The translations under genes and the position numbers were made by a program. Below are positions 47,975-56,260 of a stretch of 64,000 nucleotides of DNA, one piece after another; within the stretch, counting starts at the first letter, position 1; each line of letters begins with the position of its first letter. The notes beneath the pieces were generated by a model, which was not told the origin of the DNA, ran no database searches, and saw only the letters and a program-made list of their open reading frames with translations. Source of the stretch: Gottfriedia acidiceleris (GTDB taxonomy: Bacteria; Bacillota; Bacilli; Bacillales; Bacillaceae_G); contig NZ_CP096034.1 in assembly GCF_023115465.1 (NCBI RefSeq), positions 930,001 to 994,000 of the forward strand, read 5' to 3'.

Positions 47975-48619
47975 ATGGTTAATATGCTATCATTAATACT
48001 ACTAGCATGCGCACTAAGCTTAGATAGTTGCAGTGTTGGATTTACTTATGGACTTCGAAAAGTAAAAATTCCTTTAAAATCAATCATTACAATTGCATCT
48101 TGTTCAGGGATCATATTAATGACATCCATGGGGATTGGGCATGCAATAACAGACTTTTTTTCACCAATAGTAGCAAAAAGAATCGGAGGATTTGTACTTG
48201 TATGTATAGGATTATGGGTACTTTTTCAATTTTACCGATCAAATAAAGGATCAACTATAGAAGAAAAGAATGAGATAGAAGATAAAGGGATTGACTGGGA
48301 ATTTGAAATTCTAGGTGTTGTCGTAAAAATTTTAAAGAAGCCTACAACTGCAGACATAGATCGCTCAGGTAGTATTAATGGATTGGAAGCGATGTTACTT
48401 GGGTTTGCACTTTCACTTGATGCCTTTGGGGCTGGTATAGGTGCATCACTACTTGGATTTTCACCACTATTGACGGCAATCGTAACATCTACTGCAAGTG
48501 CTTTATTCCTATTATTTGGTATGAAATTAGGAAATGTGTTATCGAAAACATTGTGGCTTCAAAAGTTAACTTTTTTACCAGGTGTTTTTTTAATATTAAT
48601 TGGATTAATGAAGATGTAA
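47975..48619 (+). CDS. ytaF: Sporulation membrane protein YtaF (MntP-like fold)
   Basis: About 214 residues from ATG 47975 with GAGAGGGG upstream. The frame is open back into mutM, but no site supports an earlier start. Two repeated three-helix halves: LLACALSLDSCSVGFTYGLR in the first and MLLGFALSLDAFGAGIGASLLG in the second, each with the conserved Asp of the MntP/LysE-like fold. Sporulation role is from the B. subtilis name; transport activity is an inference. Confidence 0.88.
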   Translation: MVNMLSLILLACALSLDSCSVGFTYGLRKVKIPLKSIITIASCSGIILMTSMGIGHAITDFFSPIVAKRIGGFVLVCIGLWVLFQFYRSNKGSTIEEKNEIEDKGIDWEFEILGVVVKILKKPTTADIDRSGSINGLEAMLLGFALSLDAFGAGIGASLLGFSPLLTAIVTSTASALFLLFGMKLGNVLSKTLWLQKLTFLPGVFLILIGLMKM

Positions 48620-48695
48620 TAAAAATAATGAAAGAGTGTATCCGAATGGATTTATTCCATTTGGTCCTCTTTATTTATAGTAAGGAGAAGAAAAG

Positions 48696-49292
48696 ATGGG
48701 TAAAATTTTTGGCCTAACTGGTAGCATTGCAAGTGGAAAAAGTACAGTTTCCAATTTCTTAAAGGAATTAAATGTACCAATTGTTGATGCAGACGTAATT
48801 GCAAAAGAAGTGGTTGAAATTGGACAACCTGCATATAAAAAAATTGTTGAGGCTTTCGGAAGTGAGATTCTTTTAGATTCTGGTGAAATTAATCGACCAT
48901 TTCTCGGAAGTATTATTTTTAATAATGAAGAAAAGCGCTTACAACTTAATGAAATAGTCCATCCAGAAGTAAGACGCGAAATGAAAGAACAAGCTGATCG
49001 ATACATAAAACAAGGTGAACCACTTGTTATATTAGATATTCCTCTTTTATATGAGGGTAACTCAATTGAATTGGTGGAAAAAGTAATTGTAGTGACAGTT
49101 TCGGAAGAAAATCAACTAAAGCGTTTGATGAATCGTAATGGTTTATCGAAAGAGGATGCACTTTTACGTATTGCATCTCAAATACCAGTTAAAGAAAAAG
49201 CAGCACGAGCTGATTACGTAATTAATAACAATGGTGACTTTGAGGATACAAAAAGACAAGTTAAAGACCTATTAAATAAAATTATTTCATAA
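48696..49292 (+). CDS. coaE: Dephospho-CoA kinase
   Basis: 198 residues; last step of CoA synthesis. Walker A GLTGSIASGKST at residues 6-17, DADVIAKEV near 31, and ILDIPLLYEG near 112. Ribosome binding site AAGGAGAAG. In B. subtilis coaE also follows mutM-ytaF; here the ytbE/ytbD genes that usually follow are absent and gapB comes next. Confidence 0.96.
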   Translation: MGKIFGLTGSIASGKSTVSNFLKELNVPIVDADVIAKEVVEIGQPAYKKIVEAFGSEILLDSGEINRPFLGSIIFNNEEKRLQLNEIVHPEVRREMKEQADRYIKQGEPLVILDIPLLYEGNSIELVEKVIVVTVSEENQLKRLMNRNGLSKEDALLRIASQIPVKEKAARADYVINNNGDFEDTKRQVKDLLNKIIS

Positions 49293-49326
49293 AATAATGT
49301 AAATAGTTTAACCAAAATCCAACTTA

Positions 49327-49337
49327 TGTGTTATACT
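49327..49337 (+). promoter_or_regulatory. Candidate CcpN operator
   Basis: TGTGTTATACT fits the CcpN consensus TRTGHYATAYW as I remember it, at all 11 positions, and coincides with the gapB -10 region. CcpN represses gluconeogenic gapB and pckA in glucose-grown B. subtilis. Confidence 0.55.
49332..49337 (+). promoter_or_regulatory. -10 element of the gapB promoter
   Basis: TATACT with TG one base upstream; no strong -35. It lies inside the candidate CcpN site at 49327-49337. Confidence 0.55.
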
Positions 49338-49384
49338 AATTGCAGGGAGATAATAAACAGTATAACTTAATTGGGGGTTTACTT

Positions 49385-50404
49385 ATGGTAAATGTAGCAA
49401 TAAATGGATTTGGTCGAATTGGACGCATGGTTTTCCGTCAAGCGATAAATAATGGAGATTATAATATCGTTGCAATTAATGCAAGTTATCCTTCTGAAAC
49501 TTTAGCGCACTTAATTAAATATGATACAGTTCATGGCAAGTTTGATGGTGAAGTAATTGCAAATGCAGATCATTTAATCGTTGATGGTAAGCGTGTGGAA
49601 TTAATTAGTGAAAGAAATCCAGAGTTACTTCCATGGAACGAGCTTAATGTTGATATAGTAATTGAAGCAACAGGAAAATTTAATGATGCTGAAAAAGCAA
49701 AAATGCACATTACTGCTGGAGCTCAAAAAGTAATTTTAACAGCACCTGGTAAAAATGAAGATATCACAGTAGTAATTGGCGTAAATGATGACAAATTAGA
49801 CCTAGAAAATCATCATATTATTTCAAACGCATCTTGTACAACTAACTGTTTAGCGCCAGTTGTAAAAGTATTAGATGAGCAATTTGGTATTGTTAATGGA
49901 TTAATGACAACTGTTCATTCATTTACAAATGATCAAAAAAATATTGATAATCCACATAAAGATTTACGTCGTGCTCGTGCTTGCAGTCAATCAATTATTC
50001 CAACAACTACAGGTGCAGCAAAAGCATTATCTAAAGTACTTCCACATTTAAATGGCAAGTTACATGGTATGGCTTTACGTGTTCCAACTCCAAACGTATC
50101 ACTTGTTGACCTAGTTGTTGACTTAAAGAGAGAAGTAACTGTAGAAGAAATTAATGAAGTATTTGAAACGGCTTCTAAAGGTTCAATGCATGGAATTATC
50201 GAATATTGTAACGAACCATTAGTATCCATCGATTTTAATACAAATACACACTCTGCAATTATTGATTCTCTTTCTACAATGGTAATCGACGGTACAAAAG
50301 TTAAAGTATTAGCTTGGTATGATAATGAGTGGGGCTACTCAAGACGTGTAGTTGACTTAGTGTCAATCGTTGCATCTAAAATAAAAAAGCTTGAAACTGT
50401 TTAA
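49385..50404 (+). CDS. gapB: Gluconeogenic glyceraldehyde-3-phosphate dehydrogenase GapB
   Basis: 339 residues from ATG 49385 (TTGGGGGTTT upstream; an in-frame earlier codon would fall in the promoter region). NAD(P)-binding NVAINGFGRIGRMVFRQ at the start, catalytic SNASCTTNCLAPVVK near 150, and FTNDQKNIDNPHKDLRRARA. The INASYPSETLAHLIKYDTVHGKF and MVIDGTKVKVLAWYDNEWGYS segments fit GapB better than glycolytic GapA. NADP preference is inferred. Next to speD as in B. subtilis. Confidence 0.94.
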   Translation: MVNVAINGFGRIGRMVFRQAINNGDYNIVAINASYPSETLAHLIKYDTVHGKFDGEVIANADHLIVDGKRVELISERNPELLPWNELNVDIVIEATGKFNDAEKAKMHITAGAQKVILTAPGKNEDITVVIGVNDDKLDLENHHIISNASCTTNCLAPVVKVLDEQFGIVNGLMTTVHSFTNDQKNIDNPHKDLRRARACSQSIIPTTTGAAKALSKVLPHLNGKLHGMALRVPTPNVSLVDLVVDLKREVTVEEINEVFETASKGSMHGIIEYCNEPLVSIDFNTNTHSAIIDSLSTMVIDGTKVKVLAWYDNEWGYSRRVVDLVSIVASKIKKLETV

Positions 50405-50445
50405 TCATTAAAATATTGTACTTATAAAAAATTGTAAACGAATAC

Positions 50446-50479
50446 AAAAGACTAACTAGTTTATCTGGTTAGTCTTTTT
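50446..50479 (+). terminator. Terminator after gapB
   Basis: AAAGACTAACTAG pairs with CTGGTTAGTCTTT (one wobble), then T residues. Confidence 0.88.
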
Positions 50480-50704
50480 GAAGTTGTATAACACATTAAG
50501 GAGAAATGTGATTTTATGACTATACTGAGGTCTAATATGTGACTTAATATCCAATAAAGAAGTCGCACTTTACAATACATATATAACCATATATTCCCTA
50601 AAAAACCTGTACCTTTGTTTCCTTGTTAAACATGCATTTATCGCACTTCCAGACATATTTTCTTCACAATTAATTGGGTAAATAACAAAAAAATAAAATT
50701 TATC

Positions 50705-50733
50705 TTGCAATTCAAATTTAAAAAAAGTATACT
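50705..50733 (+). promoter_or_regulatory. SigA-type promoter for speD
   Basis: TTGCAA (50705-50710), 17 bases, TATACT (50728-50733). It predicts a transcript start near 50740 and a leader of about 129 bases. Confidence 0.65.
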
Positions 50734-50739
50734 AACTTT

Positions 50740-50868
50740 CGTGAACTTCTAAAAGTATAACTAATTACTTAAAGGGTTAGGACCTCTTTGGACTAACTTT
50801 CCCCCGTGGTAGTTGATCATACTTTCGCAATAGAAGTCATGACAAATTATTTTAAGGGGGAAATGAAT
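50740..50868 (+). promoter_or_regulatory. Structured speD leader with anti-Shine-Dalgarno complement
   Basis: ACTTCTA (50745-50751) pairs with TAGAAGT (50831-50837); AAAGTAT (50752-50758) with ATACTTT (50819-50825); AACTA (50759-50763) with TAGTT (50810-50814). Inside, GTTAG (50776-50780) pairs with CTAAC (50793-50797). TTTCCCCC (50798-50805) is exactly complementary to GGGGGAAA (50856-50863), which contains the speD ribosome binding site. These pairings are read directly from the bases; folding and function are inferred. Confidence 0.6.
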
Positions 50869-51255
50869 ATGGATACTATGGGTCGTCACGTCATTTCAGA
50901 ATTATGGGGATGCAATACAGAAAAATTAAATGATATGAAATTTATTGAGGAGACTTTTGTTGATGCTGCGTTACGCTCTGGTGCAGAAGTTCGTGAAGTT
51001 GCTTTTCACAAGTTCGCTCCTCATGGCGTTAGTGGTGTCGTAATCATTTCAGAATCACACTTAACTATTCACAGTTTTCCTGAGCATGGTTATGCAAGCA
51101 TCGATGTTTACACTTGCGGTGATAGAATTGATCCGAATGTAGCTGCAAACTTTATCGCTGAAGCTTTAGAAGCTGATACTCGCGAAAACGTTGAGTTACC
51201 AAGAGGAATGGGTCCCATTCAAGTTGATAATGTAAAAGTTGTAAATGGTAACTAA
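50869..51255 (+). CDS. speD: S-adenosylmethionine decarboxylase proenzyme
   Basis: 128 residues from ATG 50869, preceded by AAGGGGG with eight-base spacing; the frame is open further up but within the structured leader. Cleavage gives the pyruvoyl group at Ser63 in [20 protein letters not shown]. Conserved Cys15 (WGC) and the VYTCGD segment are present. It makes decarboxylated SAM, the aminopropyl donor for spermidine. Stand-alone, between gapB and nrdR. Confidence 0.95.
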   Translation: MDTMGRHVISELWGCNTEKLNDMKFIEETFVDAALRSGAEVREVAFHKFAPHGVSGVVIISESHLTIHSFPEHGYASIDVYTCGDRIDPNVAANFIAEALEADTRENVELPRGMGPIQVDNVKVVNGN

Positions 51256-51263
51256 AAAGAATT

Positions 51264-51293
51264 GAGAGAGGTGATTTTTCATCTCTCTTTTTT
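51264..51293 (+). terminator. Terminator after speD
   Basis: AGAGAGGTG pairs with CATCTCTCT (one wobble), followed by a T-run. Confidence 0.85.
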
Positions 51294-51787
51294 GTTTTGG
51301 CTAAATTATCATACCTGAAAAATAGATTAGTTTAATACTTCTTCAAGGTTAGCGGATTAGATTATCTAAACAATCTAGCTTTTAATAGCCTTCTGGAGAA
51401 TGAACTAGCATTACATAGTGAAAAATATTTCCATTAACATAAATTAATGAAATTTCGTTGAGCATGAAAAATAGGCTTTGTGACTTTTAAGAAATAAACT
51501 TTAGTTTATTTCAGAGTGTTGAAATATAAAGACGTCAATAGGGAAAACGGACTTTAAATGAACATTTAATAATGATGAATTTAGCATTTTTTGAATGATT
51601 TTTTAATGATTTTAAATGTAAATGTGTTTGAGCGATTTTATTTCCTATAATACTAGTAGTGATTTTTTTAGAAGTTAAAAATATTATGGGCTATTTTTAG
51701 GAAAACAAATTCGATTGTTTAGTTTAATAACTGTTCTATATTAATTGATCTACAATCTGATTAAAGTTAGATTAATCTAAGTAAAGG
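51294..51787. other. AT-rich noncoding stretch before repeat copy 2
   Basis: About 490 bases without a credible gene. It holds a perfect 10-2-10 palindrome at 51491-51512 whose first 21 bases recur at 52017-52037. A TATAAT hexamer at 51646-51651 has no good -35. Confidence 0.6.
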
Positions 51788-52020
51788 CTATTTGATTAGG
51801 GTTTATCTCAGACATTTTTTGATGAATAAGTTGATTGGAATGGAGGGATGCTCGACTCCTATGGGATTAGCGGGAAGGCTGAGACCCCGCAGGCTTGCCG
51901 AGGAGGCTCAGGTCTCGCCCCATGGAAAGCGAGCATCCTGTAATGGAAATCAACATCACTCTACTCCTTTTACGAAAATTTGATAATTAATTGACAAGGT
52001 AGTTTTTCAACAGCGTGAAA
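51788..52020 (+). repeat. Interspersed foldable repeat, copy 2
   Basis: About 233 bp, near-identical to 8973-9208 with a few substitutions and a two-base length difference in the GAGGAGGCT region. The long arms with GGATGCTCG and CGAGCATCC are unchanged. A short open frame inside (51792-51983) is an artefact of the repeat. It lies between speD and the nrdR promoter. Confidence 0.85.
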
Positions 52021-52036
52021 TAAACTTTAGTTTATT

Positions 52037-52065
52037 TTGAATTTGTTATAGTATAGAGTTATAAT
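52037..52065 (+). promoter_or_regulatory. SigA-type promoter for nrdR-dnaB-dnaI
   Basis: TTGAAT (52037-52042), 17 bases, TATAAT (52060-52065), 41 bases before the nrdR start. An AT-rich palindrome (52017-52037) abuts the -35. Confidence 0.7.
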
Positions 52066-52106
52066 AATACGTTTAAACAATTAAGTGTTTGGAGTGAACT
52101 ATAACG

Positions 52107-52577
52107 ATGAGATGTCCAACGTGTAACTTCAATGGGACAAGAGTACTTGATAGTAGGCCAGTAGATGAAGGTCGTTCAATTAGAAGAAGACGTGAATGTG
52201 AAGAATGTCAGCATCGTTTTACAACTTTTGAGCGAGTTGAAGATAATCCAATTTTAGTTGTAAAAAAAGAGGGAGCTCGTGAAGAATTTAGTAAAGATAA
52301 GATGTTAAGGGGACTGATTAAAGCGTGTGAAAAACGCCCTGTCTCTTTATCTCAGCTAGAAGATATTATTCATAGCATTGAAAAAGAACTGAAAAATAGT
52401 GGCACATCAGAAGTTCCGAGTGAAGTTCTAGGTGAAATGGTCATGGAGCATTTATCTAAAGTGGATGAAGTTGCATACGTACGATTTGCGTCAGTTTATC
52501 GTCAATTTAAAGATATCAATGTATTCATTGATGAATTAAAAGATTTAATTAACAAAGAGCGAGGTAAAGACGAATAA
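52107..52577 (+). CDS. nrdR: Transcriptional repressor NrdR
   Basis: 156 residues: zinc ribbon with Cys3, Cys6, Cys31 and Cys34, then an ATP-cone domain ([29 protein letters not shown]). It represses ribonucleotide reductase genes according to ATP and dATP levels. It begins the replication-initiation run nrdR-dnaB-dnaI, the conserved Bacillus order. Confidence 0.97.
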   Translation: MRCPTCNFNGTRVLDSRPVDEGRSIRRRRECEECQHRFTTFERVEDNPILVVKKEGAREEFSKDKMLRGLIKACEKRPVSLSQLEDIIHSIEKELKNSGTSEVPSEVLGEMVMEHLSKVDEVAYVRFASVYRQFKDINVFIDELKDLINKERGKDE

Positions 52578-52613
52578 TACTTCGCTCTTTTGATACAAGA
52601 AAGGAATGTTTGA

Positions 52614-54044
52614 ATGTCTATTGATAAGCAACACTGGATGGATGTTCTACCTGCGGATCCTTATACTGTAATGGCAGCTGGGTATTTACATAATTTTCAC
52701 AGGCAAGTATTGACGATGTTGTATCAACCTATAATTGGTAGTCAAGCTTTAAGTTTATATATGACGCTTTGGAGTGAATGTGAACAAACGGACCTTAATC
52801 CTAATACGTTAACACATCATTCTTTAATGCTTGGAATGAAAAGTAATTTAAAATCAATTTATGAACAAAGATTAATCCTTGAAGGAATCGGCTTACTTAA
52901 AGTTTATGAAGGATTTGAAAATAGTACAAAAAAGCTTCTATATGAGCTTCAATCTCCGCTAGATCCTCATTCTTTTTTCGAAGACCCTATCCTAAATATC
53001 TTTCTGTTTAAAACAATTGGAAAAACACAATATCAACGAACTAAAACCTTTTTTAGTAGACAGGCATTTTCGAAAGAAGGGTTTCGTGAGATTTCACGTT
53101 CATTTGATTCGGTATTCCAAGCAATTACAGTTGAGCAATTAAATGAAATTCAACAAAGTAATGATCTTTCTACGTCAAATGATCGTAGAATTTTACAAGA
53201 CAATCAGCCAATTAAACTATCTGTCAAAATGGAAGAGTTTGACTATGCTTTATTTTTAGATGGATTGTCAGATTCGTTTGTTCCAAAAAGAGCATTTACT
53301 ACAGAAGTAAAAGAAACAATTTTAAAACTTGCATTTTTATATGGAATAAATCCAATTCAAATGAAAACGATTGTTATGCGCTCATTAAATGAAGATAATA
53401 AAATCAATATTGAGACGCTTCGACTTGAAGCAAGAGACTGGTATCAATTCCAACATCATGAAGCTCTGCCTACGATTGTGGAAAAGGTTCAACCCATTCA
53501 GCATAGACAAATGATCAATGAGCAGCCATCAACTCAAGAAGAAAAATTAATTCATTGCTTCGAAACAATTTCTCCTCGCAGGTACCTTAAGGAGATATCG
53601 GGTGGTGCTGAACCAAGTGAAGCTGATTTGAAAATTATCGAAGAGATTATGATTGATCAAAAGCTTCTACCTGGAGTCGCAAATGTGTTAATTGACTATG
53701 TAATGATTCGTTTAGATAAAAAACTTTCTAGAAATTACGTAATTAAGATAGCAAGTCATTGGGCGAGAAAAGGTGTAACAACAGTTAAACAGGCTATGGA
53801 CCTTGCCCGTAAAGAGTTTGAAGAAACTAAACAGAGTGCAACTGCTGCAAAAACTCGCACAAGTAATAGACGAAATAAAACAATTCGAACTGAGATTGTA
53901 CCTGACTGGCTTCAATCGAGTGAGTCAAAAGATTCACAGACTGCACCGGCAACAATCAATAATCAAAATAATTCTTCGATAGATGAAGAACGAAAACGAT
54001 TAGAAAAAGAACTAGAAATGTTTAAAAATAAAAAGAAACGTTAA
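52614..54044 (+). CDS. dnaB: Replication initiation and membrane-attachment protein DnaB
   Basis: 476 residues. Bacillus DnaB is a helicase-loading factor (not the DnaB helicase of E. coli). N-terminal MDVLPADPYTVMAAGYLHNFHRQVLTMLYQPIIGSQALSLYMTLW is typical, a DnaD-like domain follows in the second half (ISGGAEPSEADLKIIEEIMIDQKLLPGVANVLIDYVM), and the C-terminal tail is charged and Gln/Asn-rich. Precedes dnaI by 14 bp. Confidence 0.93.
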   Translation: MSIDKQHWMDVLPADPYTVMAAGYLHNFHRQVLTMLYQPIIGSQALSLYMTLWSECEQTDLNPNTLTHHSLMLGMKSNLKSIYEQRLILEGIGLLKVYEGFENSTKKLLYELQSPLDPHSFFEDPILNIFLFKTIGKTQYQRTKTFFSRQAFSKEGFREISRSFDSVFQAITVEQLNEIQQSNDLSTSNDRRILQDNQPIKLSVKMEEFDYALFLDGLSDSFVPKRAFTTEVKETILKLAFLYGINPIQMKTIVMRSLNEDNKINIETLRLEARDWYQFQHHEALPTIVEKVQPIQHRQMINEQPSTQEEKLIHCFETISPRRYLKEISGGAEPSEADLKIIEEIMIDQKLLPGVANVLIDYVMIRLDKKLSRNYVIKIASHWARKGVTTVKQAMDLARKEFEETKQSATAAKTRTSNRRNKTIRTEIVPDWLQSSESKDSQTAPATINNQNNSSIDEERKRLEKELEMFKNKKKR

Positions 54045-54058
54045 ATGGGAGGACGCTA

Positions 54059-54994
54059 ATGGAACCTATTCAAAACGCATTTAGTGCATTAATGAAAAAT
54101 AAACAATTCCAGGACACATTTCAAAAAATGCGACAAGAAGTCCGTAGTCACCCAAAAATTATTTCATTTTTAGCTGAGCATAAAAATGAAATTACGGATC
54201 AAATGATTGATAGTAGCTTAGTTAAGCTATATGAGTATATTGGACAAAGTGTAAATTGTGAAGATTGCCCATCTTTTAATGAGTGTAAAAATATGGTGCA
54301 TGGTTATCATCCTCATTTGATTATTCAAGGAAAACGAATTGATGTTCAATATGATCGTTGTCCAAATGGTGTCAAAAATGATAAACGCAAAAAACATGAG
54401 TCATTGATAAAATGCATGTACTTACCAAAGGATGTTCTTCAAGCTTCTATGTCAAATTTGTCTTTAGAAGACCCTGGCCGTTTTGAAGCAATTTCTGCTG
54501 CTAGACAGTTTATTATGAATTATGAAAAAGGAAAAATGGCTCAAGGTTTATATTTACATGGTCCATTTGGGGTTGGAAAAACGTTTATACTTGGGGCTAT
54601 AGCAAATGAACTAGCAGAGGAAGAAATAACTTCAATGCTCGTTTATTTACCAGAATTTTTACGCGAACTAAAAAGCTCTATTAGTGATGGTACATTAGAG
54701 GAGAAAATTGAAGTTGTAAAAAAAGTGGAAGTTCTTATGTTAGATGATATTGGTGCAGAGCAAATGTCTAGTTGGGCAAGAGATGAAATATTAGGTACAA
54801 TTCTGCAATACCGCATGCTAGAAAAATTGCCTACCTTCTTTACATCTAATGCTGATTTAAGTCAATTAGAGCATCACTTGACATATTCCCAACGTGGAGA
54901 AGAAGAAAGGGTTAAAGCAGCACGTATTGTAGATCGTGTTAAGTTTTTAGCCAAACCAGTTAAAATTTCTGGTTCAAATTTAAGACATTCATAA
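54059..54994 (+). CDS. dnaI: Helicase loader DnaI
   Basis: 311 residues. N-terminal zinc-binding helicase-interaction domain (CEDCPSFNECKNMVHGYHPHL near 68-89, about 1-110) and a C-terminal AAA+ ATPase with Walker A GPFGVGKTF near 170-178 and Walker B VLMLDDIGAE near 226-235. Loads the replicative helicase DnaC with DnaB. Its terminator lies at 55002-55052. Confidence 0.95.
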   Translation: MEPIQNAFSALMKNKQFQDTFQKMRQEVRSHPKIISFLAEHKNEITDQMIDSSLVKLYEYIGQSVNCEDCPSFNECKNMVHGYHPHLIIQGKRIDVQYDRCPNGVKNDKRKKHESLIKCMYLPKDVLQASMSNLSLEDPGRFEAISAARQFIMNYEKGKMAQGLYLHGPFGVGKTFILGAIANELAEEEITSMLVYLPEFLRELKSSISDGTLEEKIEVVKKVEVLMLDDIGAEQMSSWARDEILGTILQYRMLEKLPTFFTSNADLSQLEHHLTYSQRGEEERVKAARIVDRVKFLAKPVKISGSNLRHS

Positions 54995-55001
54995 AAAAAT
55001 C

Positions 55002-55052
55002 AAAAAATGGCGTGAAATCACAAATTACTAAGTGATTTTGCGTCATTTTTTA
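55002..55052 (+). terminator. Terminator after dnaI
   Basis: AAAAAATGGCGTGAAATCAC pairs imperfectly with GTGATTTTGCGTCATTTTTT, ending in T residues. Confidence 0.8.
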
Positions 55053-55105
55053 ATTATTTCTTTAATATATATAGGACTAGGTGGTGCTAGAAAGGGGGGA
55101 ACAGG

Positions 55106-55939
55106 GTGATTGAAATTTTTTTCAATGAACCCATTGACGCAGCTTATGTCTACGAACGATTACAAAAACGCTTAAAAAAGCAATCGAGACCATACATTTT
55201 AAGAAGACACAAAATCAATACAATTTTAATCACATTTCCTCAAAACACTGAAGATTTAATAAAAAGTATTTTAGTTCCGACACTAGTACAATTTATTTTA
55301 CTTCAAAAAGAAGATAAGTGGATTCAATCCATTTTACATACATCTTTTTTCTATGAGGAAGACGAGCAAAGTCAAATCATACCGATCGCACAATCATTAT
55401 TAAGAGGAACTAGAAGAAGCATACCAAACCAGAAAAAAATTCGTAGAAGTAAGAATTTAGTTTCATATGCAATTTCTGAGTATTTAAAAGATGGAGTAAA
55501 TTTTAGCTTCGATTCATTTATTACATTTCGTTTGAAGGAATATTATAAGCAGTTAGCCTATGTTTGTGAAATTGCAATAGATGAATACAAATTAGAAAAC
55601 GAATACCAGAATCTTATTGAGAGTCTTAGACAGCAGGTACTTAAAACGGATGCGGTTATTCCACATGTGCATATTGTATTTGATGGGAAATTTAGCGTAT
55701 ATGATCATCTTTTTTTACCACTTACTAAAGATGTATTAAAAGAATATGGCAAACAAGTGGAAAATAGAGAGTATATTGATAACGAATTAATTTTGCCATT
55801 AACGGCAATTGCACCTAAAAGAATTCATTTATACACTTCATCAGTCGATATTTCATTAATCATTACACTTCAAAATATCTTTCAAGAACGAGTCCTATTA
55901 CATACATTACAAGAGTTTTCACAGGAAAAATTGAAATGA
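55106..55939 (+). CDS. ytxC: YtxC-like sporulation protein
   Basis: 277 residues from GTG 55106 (AAGGGGGGAA upstream). YtxC-like pattern: the KKIRRSKNLVSYAISEYLKDGVNFSFDSFITFRLKEYYKQLAYVCEIAIDEYKLENEYQNL segment (about 111-172) and the end TAIAPKRIHLYTSSVDISLIITLQNIFQERV. No membrane helix. Precedes infC directly; thrS, which lies next to ytxC in B. subtilis and its relatives as I recall, is absent here. Confidence 0.82.
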   Translation: MIEIFFNEPIDAAYVYERLQKRLKKQSRPYILRRHKINTILITFPQNTEDLIKSILVPTLVQFILLQKEDKWIQSILHTSFFYEEDEQSQIIPIAQSLLRGTRRSIPNQKKIRRSKNLVSYAISEYLKDGVNFSFDSFITFRLKEYYKQLAYVCEIAIDEYKLENEYQNLIESLRQQVLKTDAVIPHVHIVFDGKFSVYDHLFLPLTKDVLKEYGKQVENREYIDNELILPLTAIAPKRIHLYTSSVDISLIITLQNIFQERVLLHTLQEFSQEKLK

Positions 55940-56020
55940 AAATTTATAATTTAAAAAAGCATTGTCATAAATAAGTTTCTTTGATATAATAAATTTCGTT
56001 GCGAACAAAGCATACGAATA

Positions 56021-56049
56021 TTGACAACATCATGTCGCTATGTTATAGT
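56021..56049 (+). promoter_or_regulatory. SigA-type promoter for infC-rpmI-rplT
   Basis: TTGACA (56021-56026), 17 bases, TATAGT (56044-56049): near consensus. Confidence 0.85.
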
Positions 56050-56055
56050 AACGAA

Positions 56056-56193
56056 AGAAAAGAATACTTATTTGTTGAAGAAGAAGCACCCGCTTCTCAC
56101 CTGGATGACGCTTGAAGCTGTTATCAGGTAACAGAATCATTAATTACTTTGATACTGTCAGTGTGGGTGTATTTATATACCCACACTTTTTTG
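56056..56193 (+). promoter_or_regulatory. L20-type ribosomal protein leader with attenuator
   Basis: Between the promoter and infC lies a leader with several helices and a strong terminator hairpin: GTGTGGGT (56161-56168) with ACCCACAC (56179-56186) and a T-run. The GAAGCACCCGCTTCTC and CTGGATGACG segments are of the kind seen in Bacillus infC leaders that bind L20 and attenuate the operon. Identification is by position and recalled pattern. Confidence 0.75.
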
Positions 56194-56260
56194 TTGGGTT
56201 ATGATTGCTTCAACGATACAAATTAAGGTCATTCTTACAATACCTTGGAGGTGTTTTACT

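Noticed and set aside
51792-51983. 63-codon open frame inside the 51.8-kb repeat
   Set aside because: It coincides with the foldable repeat, has no ribosome binding site, and the other copy does not preserve it as a gene.
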